Assembly (NCBI GenBank): GCA_945949655.1
Contig: CAMFFG010000090.1
Coordinates: forward strand, 1-5,855
Source: an uncultured Peptococcaceae bacterium
GTDB lineage: Bacteria; Bacillota; Peptococcia; Peptococcales; Peptococcaceae
Reading direction: 5' to 3'
DNA: 5,855 nucleotides
Part shown: piece after piece, positions 1-5,584 of the stretch
How the letters are laid out: every line of letters starts with the position of its first letter
Position numbering within the stretch: the first letter of the stretch is position 1
Translations under genes and position numbers: made by a program
The notes under the pieces: model-generated
What the model was told of the DNA's origin: nothing
The model's database searches: none
The model's input: the letters and a program-made list of their open reading frames with translations, nothing else

Positions 1-472
1 ACAGAGAGTCGATGAAGCGCTGGATTTAGTTGGCATGAGCGAATACAAAGAAAAAGGGCCGCATCTGTTATCTGGTGGACAGAAACAGCGGGTGGCTATC
101 GCCGGTATTATTGCTATGCGTCCTAAATACATCGTGTTTGATGAACCAACTGCTATGCTGGACCCGCTGGGGCGGCGCGAAGTCATGGAAACGATGCAGC
201 GTTTAAACCGCCAGGAAGGCATCACTGTGATTAATATTACACACTTTATGGAGGAAGCCGTACAGGCGGACCGTGTAATTGTAATGGAAAACGGACGGAT
301 TGTGCTGTCCGGCACGCCAAAGGAAGTATTTACTCAGGTTGATTTGCTGAAACAGATGCAGTTGGATGTTCCGCCGGTAGCGGAGCTGGCAGCATTGTTA
401 CATAAAGAAAATAAACAAATTGCAGCAGATATCATGACGATAGAGGAAATGGTGAAGGAATTATGTCCCTAG
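1..472 (+). CDS. ecfA1: Energy-coupling factor transporter ATPase EcfA1, C-terminal part (5' truncated by window)
   Basis: This is the C-terminal portion of one of the two ATPases that power an ECF-type importer of vitamins or metal ions at the cytoplasmic membrane face. The frame is open from base 2, before the first ATG at position 35, so the true start and the Walker A motif lie upstream of the window. Visible motifs are the ABC signature LSGGQ (nt 68-82), Walker B IVFDEP followed by the D-loop AMLDP, and a switch histidine in NITHFMEEA. The AMLD form of the D-loop and the position immediately upstream of a second ECF ATPase fit EcfA1. The final part (after the switch region) is the C-terminal domain typical of EcfA proteins. 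Its end overlaps the ecfA2 start by 10 nt, indicating co-transcription and probably coupled translation. Assignment to A1 rather than A2 rests on order and motif and is fairly secure. Confidence 0.93.
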   Translation, partial: QRVDEALDLVGMSEYKEKGPHLLSGGQKQRVAIAGIIAMRPKYIVFDEPTAMLDPLGRREVMETMQRLNRQEGITVINITHFMEEAVQADRVIVMENGRIVLSGTPKEVFTQVDLLKQMQLDVPPVAELAALLHKENKQIAADIMTIEEMVKELCP

Positions 473-1338
473 AAGTAAAGCATGTATTTTATACTTACCA
501 GGAAGGGTCTCCAACAGAAAGTCATGCGCTTCAGGATATTTGTCTGAATGTGGACGAGGGTGAATTTCTCGGAATCGTAGGTCATACAGGTTCCGGTAAA
601 TCCACCCTTATTCAGCATCTGAACGGATTATTGAAGCCGACAAAAGGGGATGTGTTGGTAGATGGCCTGAACATCAACCGGAAAGAGGCAAAAGGAAAAC
701 TGAAAGAATTGCGCATGAAAGTAGGCATTGTGTTTCAGTATCCGGAATATCAGTTGTTTGAGGAAACGGTGGAGCAGGATATCAGTTTTGGGCCCCGCAA
801 TCTTGGCCTGTCTGATACAGAAGTGAAACAGCGGGTAAAGGAATCCATGGAGCTGTTGAAACTGGACTACAAAACCTTGCGCAAACAGTCACCTTTTGAT
901 TTGAGTGGTGGACAGAAACGAAAAGTAGCCATTGCTGGTGTGTTGGCTATGAAACCAAAATATCTGGTGTTGGATGAGCCGACCGCTGGTCTGGATCCTC
1001 GCGGCCGGGAAGAATTTTTAGAACAGATCGCCATGCTGCACCGGCAGGGTATGACCATTGTAATGGTATCGCACAGTATGGATGATATTGCTCGCTATGC
1101 ACAGCAGATGATCGTAATGGACCACAGCAGGATTAAACTGCAGGGCACACCACAGGAGGTATTCTCCCAGCCTGATGTGTTGGACGCAGCTGGTGTTGGG
1201 GTGCCAAGTCTGACACGGCTTCTGTTGCGCCTGAAAGAACAGGGTCTGGATGTTCGCACCGATCTGATTCGTATGGATGAGATCAAAGATGAAATTTTGC
1301 GGGCGCTGGCTGCCAGGGGAGGGAACCCATCATGTTAA
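463..1338 (+). CDS. ecfA2: Energy-coupling factor transporter ATPase EcfA2
   Basis: This is the second ATPase of the ECF transporter. In this family it pairs with EcfA1 as a heterodimer and drives conformational change through EcfT and an exchangeable S component. All ABC motifs are intact in 291 residues, a normal family length: an aromatic A-loop residue (Y12), Walker [10 protein letters not shown] (40-48), Q-loop Q92 in [10 protein letters not shown], signature LSGGQ (147-151), Walker B YLVLDE (167-172), D-loop AGLD (175-178) and switch H204. The [14 protein letters not shown] stretch is characteristic of cobalt/ECF-type ATPases. The start at 463 is chosen because a GGTGAAGGA ribosome binding site lies just upstream, inside the end of ecfA1, and the family N-terminus (beta strand leading to the A-loop) begins here. 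The gene overlaps ecfT by 7 nt. The substrate cannot be inferred because no S component is in the window. Confidence 0.96.
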   Translation: MSLEVKHVFYTYQEGSPTESHALQDICLNVDEGEFLGIVGHTGSGKSTLIQHLNGLLKPTKGDVLVDGLNINRKEAKGKLKELRMKVGIVFQYPEYQLFEETVEQDISFGPRNLGLSDTEVKQRVKESMELLKLDYKTLRKQSPFDLSGGQKRKVAIAGVLAMKPKYLVLDEPTAGLDPRGREEFLEQIAMLHRQGMTIVMVSHSMDDIARYAQQMIVMDHSRIKLQGTPQEVFSQPDVLDAAGVGVPSLTRLLLRLKEQGLDVRTDLIRMDEIKDEILRALAARGGNPSC

Positions 1339-2129
1339 AGGATATTACCATCGGGCAGTATCTGCCCGGTCATTCATTTTTGCATAAACTGGATCCGCGC
1401 ACCAAGATTCTGGCAGTCATGATCTATATGATATCGCTGTTTATCGTGAATAATTTCTGCGGATTAGGCGCTATGCTGGTATTGTCTATTGCTGTAGTGC
1501 TGGTTTCGAAAATTCCATTAAAATTTTTCTTCCGCGGTATTAAAGCCATTGTTTTCATTGTACTGCTGACAGTGGCGCTGCAAATGTTTATGACACCCGG
1601 TGAGCCCCTCTGGCAGTGGGGATTTCTGACGATCACACGGGAAGGGGTTCGGCAGGCGATTTTTATGGGTACCAGACTGGTGCTGCTGGTCAGTGTGACA
1701 TCCATTTTAACATTGACAACGACGCCTATTTCTTTGACCGATGGAATCGAGAACTTGCTGAAACCTTTTCAGCGTTTTGGTATGCCTGCCCATGAACTGG
1801 CTATGATGATGACCATTGCACTGCGGTTTATCCCCACGCTGGTGGAAGAGACCGAAAAAATCATGAAAGCACAGTCCGCTCGTGGCGCCGATTTTGAAAG
1901 CGGCAATCTGATCGACAGGGCAAAAGCTATGATACCATTATTGGTGCCATTGTTTTTGAATGCCTTTAAGCGGGCAGATGAACTGGCCATAGCCATGGAA
2001 GCCCGCTGTTATCACGGCGGAGAAAACAGGACCCGTTTGCGCGCATTGCAGTATGGCAGCCGCGACGCTATTACCGGTGTGCTATGTGTTTGCATGGTAG
2101 CTGGTGCAGTACTCACAAGATTCATTTAA
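1332..2129 (+). CDS. ecfT: Energy-coupling factor transporter transmembrane protein EcfT
   Basis: This integral membrane scaffold links the EcfA1/EcfA2 ATPases to the S component. In 265 residues the conserved DPRTK motif (21-25) precedes hydrophobic segments at roughly 27-58 (two closely packed helices), 70-87 and 109-130, with a last one at the C-terminus (about 245-262). The cytoplasmic coupling helices carry the two Ala-Arg motifs that dock on the ATPases: AQSARG (residues 180-185) and MEARCYHGG (222-230, with Cys in place of the third-position Gly). The start ATG overlaps the ecfA2 stop (7 nt) and has a strong SD, AGGGGAGGG at 1315-1323, eight bases before it. The immediate context ecfA1-ecfA2-ecfT is the group II arrangement in which one energising module serves many S components encoded elsewhere. 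The identification is secure; transport substrates are unknown. Confidence 0.96.
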   Translation: MLKDITIGQYLPGHSFLHKLDPRTKILAVMIYMISLFIVNNFCGLGAMLVLSIAVVLVSKIPLKFFFRGIKAIVFIVLLTVALQMFMTPGEPLWQWGFLTITREGVRQAIFMGTRLVLLVSVTSILTLTTTPISLTDGIENLLKPFQRFGMPAHELAMMMTIALRFIPTLVEETEKIMKAQSARGADFESGNLIDRAKAMIPLLVPLFLNAFKRADELAIAMEARCYHGGENRTRLRALQYGSRDAITGVLCVCMVAGAVLTRFI

Positions 2130-2130
2130 T

Positions 2131-2135
2131 GGAGG
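2131..2135 (+). promoter_or_regulatory. truA ribosome binding site that decides the start codon
   Basis: GGAGG lies two bases after the ecfT stop and four bases before the ATG at 2140. This supports 2140 as the truA start rather than the in-frame ATG at 2104, which lies inside ecfT and has no SD in front of it. Confidence 0.8.
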
Positions 2136-2139
2136 CAAT

Positions 2140-2886
2140 ATGCGTAATATAAAAGCGGTAGTACAATATGATGGCAGCCGGTATTTTGGCTTTCAGGCTC
2201 AGTTGGATCCAGAGCATTTGCCGACGGTACAGGAAAAACTGGAAGATGCCATTGGTGGTCTGCTGAAGGAACCCACCAGAGTATACAGTGCTGGCCGAAC
2301 AGACCGAGGTGTGCATGCGCTGGGACAGGTGGTGCATTTTTATACGGAATCGCTGATTCCGGTCGATAAGCTGGCCAATGCTGTAAATCAGCACTTACCC
2401 AAAGATATTTATATTTTGTCTACCACAGAAGTGCCATTACAGTTTCATTCTCGTAAATGTGCTTTGGGAAAACATTATCAGTATCGCGTATGGAACAGTG
2501 ACGATCACTGTGTATTCGGCAATCAGTATTTTTATCATTATCCCGGGCAACTGGATGATGCCCTGATGCAGAAAGCCTGCAAACTGTTGGAGGGCACCCA
2601 TAATTATCAGGGGTTTGCCGCTGCCGGCAGCACTGTGAAAACGTTTGTGCGCACGGTATACTATATGAACATGCGCCGGGATGGGCAATGGCTTACCTTC
2701 GATGTATACGGCAATGGTTTTCTGTACAATATGGTGCGGATTATGGTAGGCACCGTGCTGGACATTGGTTTGCATCGCAAATCCATTGATGTGATTCCGG
2801 AGGTGCTGGCTACCCAGAATCGCCATTTGGCGGGCCGTACTGCGCCTGCCAGCGGATTATATTTAAAAAGTGTATTTTACCCTTGA
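2140..2886 (+). CDS. truA: tRNA pseudouridine(38-40) synthase TruA
   Basis: TruA converts uridines 38, 39 and 40 in the anticodon stem-loop of many tRNAs to pseudouridine, in the cytoplasm, without cofactor. The 248-residue product has the family's usual length. The N-terminal strand YDGSRYFGFQ (10-19) is the typical TruA opening, and the catalytic aspartate is D55 in AGRTDRGVHA (51-60). Later conserved stretches include FHSRKCALGKHYQYRVWN, HNYQGFAA, and the GNGFLYNMVRIMVGT segment that builds the active-site floor. The C-terminus ends LYLKSVFYP, a usual TruA ending. The gene sits 10 nt after ecfT and is probably in the same transcript. Its last codons also hold DNA signals for the next gene: an A/T-rich stretch and the -35 box of the rplM promoter overlap its 3' end and stop codon. 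Identification is secure. Confidence 0.97.
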   Translation: MRNIKAVVQYDGSRYFGFQAQLDPEHLPTVQEKLEDAIGGLLKEPTRVYSAGRTDRGVHALGQVVHFYTESLIPVDKLANAVNQHLPKDIYILSTTEVPLQFHSRKCALGKHYQYRVWNSDDHCVFGNQYFYHYPGQLDDALMQKACKLLEGTHNYQGFAAAGSTVKTFVRTVYYMNMRRDGQWLTFDVYGNGFLYNMVRIMVGTVLDIGLHRKSIDVIPEVLATQNRHLAGRTAPASGLYLKSVFYP

Positions 2887-2911
2887 CAGCTTATCTGGAA
2901 TGGGTTAAAAT
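2856..2911 (+). promoter_or_regulatory. Sigma-A promoter with UP-like A/T tract for rplM-rpsI
   Basis: TTGACA (2883-2888) and TAAAAT (2906-2911) are separated by exactly 17 bp, a near-consensus housekeeping promoter. The truA stop TGA (2884-2886) lies inside the -35 hexamer. Immediately upstream, 2856-2880 is strongly A/T rich with A and T runs and could act as an UP element, fitting a growth-rate controlled ribosomal protein operon. The start of transcription is expected near 2917-2919, giving a leader of about 105 nt. The hexamers and spacing are read directly; the UP role is inferred. Confidence 0.88.
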
Positions 2912-2926
2912 ATATGAGTGTCTTTT

Positions 2927-2980
2927 TGAGATATTGTTAGTCTATGATCCAGAGCCCCGGATCTTAACTATATAAACTCA
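2927..2980 (+). ncRNA. Structured 5' leader of rplM, candidate L13 autoregulatory leader
   Basis: The transcribed leader can fold into one long interrupted hairpin. The apical stem GATCC/GGATC (2946-2950 with 2959-2963) has an 8-nt loop AGAGCCCC. A 5-nt bulge TCTAT (2941-2945) on the 5' side separates it from stem GTTAG/TTAAC (2936-2940 with 2964-2968, including one G-U). After a U-U mismatch come ATAT/ATAT (2931-2934 with 2970-2973), then, after an AAA bulge, TGAG/CTCA (2927-2930 with 2977-2980). It is not followed by a T tract, so it is not a terminator. A ribosomal protein L13 leader family is known upstream of rplM in low-GC Gram-positive bacteria and is thought to bind L13 to repress its own operon. 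Position and architecture fit, but I have not matched it to the family model. Confidence 0.6.
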
Positions 2981-3022
2981 TTTATTATCAATTTAGTGTC
3001 GATATTCTAAGGAGGGAATATA

Positions 3023-3460
3023 ATGCGTACCACCTATATGGCAAAACCGAATGAGGTTGATAGAAAATGGTATGTAGTAGATGCAGCCGGTAAACCACTG
3101 GGTCGTGTAGCTTCTCAGGTTGCTGCAGTTTTAAGAGGAAAAAATAAACCAACATTTACACCAAACGTAGATTGCGGGGATTATGTAATTGTAATCAATG
3201 CAAAAGAAGCTGTGTTAACAGGTAGAAAAATGGATCAGAAACTGTTCCGTCGTCACAGTCGTTATCCTGGCGGTCTGCGCTCCATCAAATATAAAGACTT
3301 AATGGCTCAGAAACCGGTTCTGGCTATGGAAAGCGCCATCAAAGGTATGTTGCCACACAACCGTCTGGGAAGACAAATGTTCAAAAAATTATTTGTATAT
3401 GCTGGTGCTGACCACAAACAGCAGGCTCAGAAACCAGAAGTACTGGAAATCATCGGTTAA
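3023..3460 (+). CDS. rplM: 50S ribosomal protein L13
   Basis: This is a large-subunit ribosomal protein that acts early in 50S assembly and binds 23S rRNA. The 145-residue product is the full family length. It begins MRTTYMAKP, as Firmicutes L13 does, and shows the conserved blocks [15 protein letters not shown] (residues 14-28), [14 protein letters not shown] (35-48), [28 protein letters not shown] and the ending AQKPEVLEI. The start at 3023 is supported by a perfect SD AAGGAGGG (3009-3016) six bases upstream; the internal Met6 is rejected because MRTT is the conserved N-terminus. It has its own promoter and structured leader (see the entries just upstream) and is followed by rpsI after 14 nt, the universal L13-S9 pair. 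L13 may repress its own operon through the leader. Confidence 0.98.
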   Translation: MRTTYMAKPNEVDRKWYVVDAAGKPLGRVASQVAAVLRGKNKPTFTPNVDCGDYVIVINAKEAVLTGRKMDQKLFRRHSRYPGGLRSIKYKDLMAQKPVLAMESAIKGMLPHNRLGRQMFKKLFVYAGADHKQQAQKPEVLEIIG

Positions 3461-3474
3461 GGAGGAAATAAACA

Positions 3475-3873
3475 ATGGCAAGTGAAAAAGTACAGTTCTA
3501 CGGTACAGGCCGTCGTAAATCCTCTGTTGCCAGAGTAAGACTGGTACCAGGTAACGGTCAGATTATTGTAAACGGCAAAGATTCTAAAGATTATTTCTGC
3601 AAAAAAACACTGGAAATGATCATCAGACAGCCACTGGTTTTAACTGAAACAGAAGGCAGATTTGATGTTTTAGTAAATGCACACGGTGGTGGTACCACAG
3701 GTCAGGCTGGTGCAGTTCGTCTGGGTATTGCAAGAGCATTACTGAAAGCTGACGCTGAATATCGTCCTGTTCTGAAAAAAGCTGGTTTCTTAACCAGAGA
3801 CCCTCGCATGAAAGAAAGAAAGAAATACGGCCTGAAAGGCGCAAGAAGAGCTCCACAGTTCTCCAAACGTTAA
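3475..3873 (+). CDS. rpsI: 30S ribosomal protein S9
   Basis: This is a small-subunit protein of the 30S head whose basic C-terminal tail reaches the P-site tRNA. The 132-residue product has the S9 pattern: [15 protein letters not shown] near the N-terminus (9-23), [19 protein letters not shown] in the middle, [27 protein letters not shown] at the C-terminus. The final SKR, conserved for tRNA contact, is intact. An SD AAGGAGG (3459-3465), overlapping the rplM stop, lies nine bases before the ATG. It is co-transcribed with rplM from the promoter at 2883-2911 and is the last gene of that unit, since a strong intrinsic terminator begins 31 nt after its stop. Confidence 0.98.
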   Translation: MASEKVQFYGTGRRKSSVARVRLVPGNGQIIVNGKDSKDYFCKKTLEMIIRQPLVLTETEGRFDVLVNAHGGGTTGQAGAVRLGIARALLKADAEYRPVLKKAGFLTRDPRMKERKKYGLKGARRAPQFSKR

Positions 3874-3904
3874 TCAGCGATTTCACAATTACACATTACA
3901 AATC

Positions 3905-3938
3905 AAGCTCCAGGCACTGTTCTGGAGCTTTTTCTTTT
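3905..3938 (+). terminator. Intrinsic terminator of the rplM-rpsI operon
   Basis: A perfect 9-bp stem, AAGCTCCAG (3905-3913) with CTGGAGCTT (3922-3930), encloses an 8-nt loop and runs into a T-rich tract (3929-3938, broken by a single C). This is a classic Rho-independent terminator and marks the boundary between the conserved ribosomal block and the MerR/ABC cassette. On the minus strand there is a shorter T run before the stem's partner, so it is mainly a plus-strand terminator. Confidence 0.92.
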
Positions 3939-4014
3939 CGAAAAAACAGAGATTTTGCCTGTTTGCTGTGAATCTGATAAACCCTCCACTATAACACCAG
4001 ACTTTAAAAAGCAA

Positions 4015-4020
4015 TATAAT
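4015..4020 (+). promoter_or_regulatory. Candidate -10 box for the MerR-type regulator cassette
   Basis: A perfect TATAAT lies 24 bases before the regulator's ATG, after a strong terminator, so a promoter is needed here. No good -35 hexamer is found at 16-20 bp spacing: the 17-bp position reads TAACAC and the 19-bp position TATAAC. A weak or activator-dependent promoter, as is common for genes controlled by MerR-family proteins, would look like this, but the match rests on one hexamer only. Confidence 0.45.
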
Positions 4021-4029
4021 AGACAAAAC

Positions 4030-4037
4030 AGGGGGGG
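4030..4037 (+). promoter_or_regulatory. Poly-G ribosome binding site deciding the regulator start
   Basis: AGGGGGGG (seven G in a row, 4031-4037) precedes the ATG at 4045 by seven bases. It supports 4045 over the in-frame TTG at 3955, which would add 30 residues with no MerR similarity and would place translation start upstream of the candidate -10 box. An uninterrupted G run is an unusual SD form. Confidence 0.7.
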
Positions 4038-4044
4038 AAAGAGC

Positions 4045-4788
4045 ATGAAAACCTATAAGACATCGGAGGTTGCCACAATCATCGGAATACATCCGAATAC
4101 GGTACGTTTATACGAGGAATGGGGACTGATCCCTAAGCCCCGCAGGAAAGAGAACGGATATCGTGTTTTTACAGATTTTCATATTCAGCAGATGCAGCTT
4201 GCCCGTACAGCGTTTCAAATTGAAATTTTACAAAACGGCTTGCGAAAGCAAATGGTGCAAATGCTTAAACGATCAGCGGCTGGAGATTTTGATGGAGCTA
4301 TCTCGCTTACAGAGGCTTATTTATCACAGCTGCAGGTGGAACGTAGCAATGCGGAAGACGCAATACAACTTGTTCAGCAGATTCTATCGGGCAAGAGACA
4401 GGAGACGGGCACTTCGATGAAGCGGAAAGAAGTATCCGAGCATCTGGGTATTTCTATGGATGCATTACGAAATTGGGAAATGAATGGTCTGCTGACTGTG
4501 AAGAGAAAGCAGAATGGCTATCGCGTTTATGCCGATGATGACATTAGACGGTTAAAAATCATTCGCTCCTTACGCTGCGCAAATTACTCATTGGAGGCAA
4601 TTTTGCGCATGCTTCAGCGGCTTTCAAAAGATCCCAATGCTGATATCGGTACCGTTCTCGATACGCCACGGCCATCTGATGACATTATCTCAGTCTGCGA
4701 CCATCTCATAAGTTCTTTGGCGCAAGCGGAAGAAAATGCGAAAACGCTTTTAGATATGCTGCAAAAAATGAAAGTACAATTTTCATAA
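4045..4788 (+). CDS. MerR-family transcriptional regulator with two tandem MerR DNA-binding domains
   Basis: The 247-residue protein contains two separate MerR-type winged helix-turn-helix units. The first (about residues 3-56) reads YKTSEVATIIGIHPNTVRLY, then EEWGLI and the wing ENGYRVF. The second (about 125-190) reads MKRKEVSEHLGISMDALRNW, then EMNGLL and the wing QNGYRVY, one residue shorter before the wing. They are clearly divergent copies, not a recent duplication. Each is followed by a helical, probably coiled-coil stretch (about 57-117 and 215-243). No recognised ligand-binding domain follows, and cysteines are only C178 and C218, so there is no classical metal-binding cluster. MerR proteins usually dimerise and activate promoters with overlong spacers by twisting DNA. 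Here one chain could act as a pseudo-dimer; that is inference. It lies directly upstream of ABC exporter genes, its likely targets, and probably controls itself. The inducer is unknown. Confidence 0.88.
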   Translation: MKTYKTSEVATIIGIHPNTVRLYEEWGLIPKPRRKENGYRVFTDFHIQQMQLARTAFQIEILQNGLRKQMVQMLKRSAAGDFDGAISLTEAYLSQLQVERSNAEDAIQLVQQILSGKRQETGTSMKRKEVSEHLGISMDALRNWEMNGLLTVKRKQNGYRVYADDDIRRLKIIRSLRCANYSLEAILRMLQRLSKDPNADIGTVLDTPRPSDDIISVCDHLISSLAQAEENAKTLLDMLQKMKVQFS

Positions 4789-4789
4789 A

Positions 4790-4852
4790 GCCTCCATTTT
4801 GCCACCAGTGTTTTCATTGGTGGTATTCTTTTGCTATCAACCAAAAGGAGGC
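4790..4852 (+). promoter_or_regulatory. Intergenic RNA structure that can bury the ABC ATPase ribosome binding site
   Basis: The outer pairing joins GCCTCC (4790-4795) with GGAGGC (4847-4852), and after a single bulged A (4796) TTTTG (4797-4801) with CAAAA (4842-4846): 11 base pairs that include the whole SD GGAGG (4847-4851). Inside it lies a 9-bp hairpin, CCACCAGTG (4802-4810) with CATTGGTGG (4815-4823), loop TTTT, followed by TATTCTTTTG. The inner hairpin alone could be a weak terminator or attenuator. The anti-SD strand starts one base after the regulator stop codon (4786-4788), so a ribosome finishing the regulator would be expected to cover it and free the SD. Pairing is seen in the sequence; the control function is inferred. 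Confidence 0.55.
4802..4832 (+). terminator. Possible weak intrinsic terminator/attenuator between regulator and ABC genes
   Basis: A 9-bp stem (4802-4810 with 4815-4823, one G-U pair) with a TTTT loop is followed by TATTCTTTT. The tail is U-rich but interrupted by A and C directly after the stem, so termination would probably be partial. It may instead serve only as the inner arm of the larger SD-sequestering fold at 4790-4852. Confidence 0.4.
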
Positions 4853-4858
4853 AAGAAT

Positions 4859-5584
4859 ATGCAGGAAGTAATCAAAGTTGAGCATTTGTCAAAATCATAC
4901 GGCAGTTTGCTGGCATTGGACAATATCAGTTTGTCTGTTCAGCAAAATAAGATTTTGGGCTTGCTCGGAGCAAACGGAGCAGGAAAAAGCACTGCAATAG
5001 AATGTATTTTGGGAACAAAACAGGCTGATAGCGGTGCCGTATCTGTCCTTGGCTGTAATCCCCGAAAAAACAGGCGCAGCCTGTTCCAGAAGGTCGGGGT
5101 TCAGTTTCAGCAGTGTGATTATCAGCCAGAAATCAAAGTATCAGAATTGTGCGAGGAAACAGCCTGCCTTTATAAGGGACCTGCTGATTGGAAACAACTC
5201 TGTACACAGTTTGGCATCGGGGATAAACTGAATCACGCTGTTAAGAGTTTATCCGGTGGAGAGCGTCAGCGTCTTTTTATCGTGCTCGCACTGATTCCCA
5301 ACCCGCAGCTGGTCTTTTTTGACGAACTGACCACCGGTCTGGATGCAAGAGCGCGTCGGGATGTTTGGAGAATGCTTGCTGATTTAAAAGACAAAGGATT
5401 GACAATTTTTCTGACTTCTCATTTTATGGACGAAGTTGAGGCACTCTGCGATGAAATTTGTATTCTGAGAAAAGGAAAAATTGTGTTTCAGGGAACCATT
5501 GAGCAGGCAAAACTGCAATGTAACTGCGGAAAGCTTGAAGATGCCTATCTAATGCTGTCAGGTGAGGAGGAAACAGAGCAATGA
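4859..5584 (+). CDS. ABC transporter ATP-binding protein, DrrA-like (probable exporter)
   Basis: This is the cytoplasmic ATPase of an ABC-2 type exporter and works with the permease encoded immediately downstream. The 241-residue protein has a complete motif set: A-loop Y14, Walker A GANGAGKST (37-45), Q-loop Q84 in VGVQFQQ, signature LSGGE (131-135), Walker B LVFFDE (151-156), D-loop TGLD (159-162) and switch H188 in LTSHFMDEVE. The DELTTGLD form (Leu for the usual Pro after the Walker B Glu) and the C-terminal LEDAYLMLSGEE fit the drug/antibiotic-type DrrA and CcmA-like group. Start 4859 is chosen for the GGAGG SD (4847-4851), seven bases upstream; an earlier in-frame ATG at 4799 is inside the intergenic hairpin. 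Ten cysteines, including a CNC at 221-223, are more than usual. The transported compound cannot be told from sequence; drug, bacteriocin or lipid export are all possible. Confidence 0.92.
   Translation: MQEVIKVEHLSKSYGSLLALDNISLSVQQNKILGLLGANGAGKSTAIECILGTKQADSGAVSVLGCNPRKNRRSLFQKVGVQFQQCDYQPEIKVSELCEETACLYKGPADWKQLCTQFGIGDKLNHAVKSLSGGERQRLFIVLALIPNPQLVFFDELTTGLDARARRDVWRMLADLKDKGLTIFLTSHFMDEVEALCDEICILRKGKIVFQGTIEQAKLQCNCGKLEDAYLMLSGEEETEQ

Noticed and set aside
68..1000. Repeated motif DNA between ecfA1 and ecfA2 (signature to D-loop)
   Set aside because: The similarity is at protein level between paralogous ATPases and does not form a true DNA repeat.
2222..2230. Arg instead of Ala after the TruA catalytic Asp, and Cys in the second Ala-Arg motif of EcfT, as possible defects
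   Set aside because: GRTDRGVHA and EARCY are variants I recall in other Firmicutes members of these families; the catalytic and docking residues themselves are intact. (The TruA residue is encoded near 2305 and the EcfT one near 2007.)
2437..2826. 129-codon ORF on the minus strand inside truA
   Set aside because: It is antisense to a well-conserved gene, has no SD or family resemblance, and shadows the truA codon pattern.
2946..2963. GATCC/GGATC hairpin as a terminator after truA
   Set aside because: No T tract follows, and the hairpin lies downstream of the rplM promoter, so it belongs to the rplM leader.
2944..2967. Seven-codon upstream ORF (ATG to TAA) in the rplM leader
   Set aside because: It has no Shine-Dalgarno sequence and falls wholly within the leader hairpin; a chance ORF of this size is likely.
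3944..3964. Small inverted repeat AAACAG/CTGTTT after the rpsI terminator
   Set aside because: Only six A/T-rich pairs with a 9-nt loop; expected by chance and not positioned as an operator for the -10 box.
3955..4044. N-terminal extension of the regulator from a TTG start
   Set aside because: The added 30 residues do not belong to the MerR fold, overlap the candidate -10 box, and lack an SD, whereas 4045 has one.
4163..4420. 85-codon ORF on the plus strand in another frame of the regulator gene
   Set aside because: It lies inside the MerR-type gene, whose own frame has clear domain motifs; no SD and no recognisable protein.
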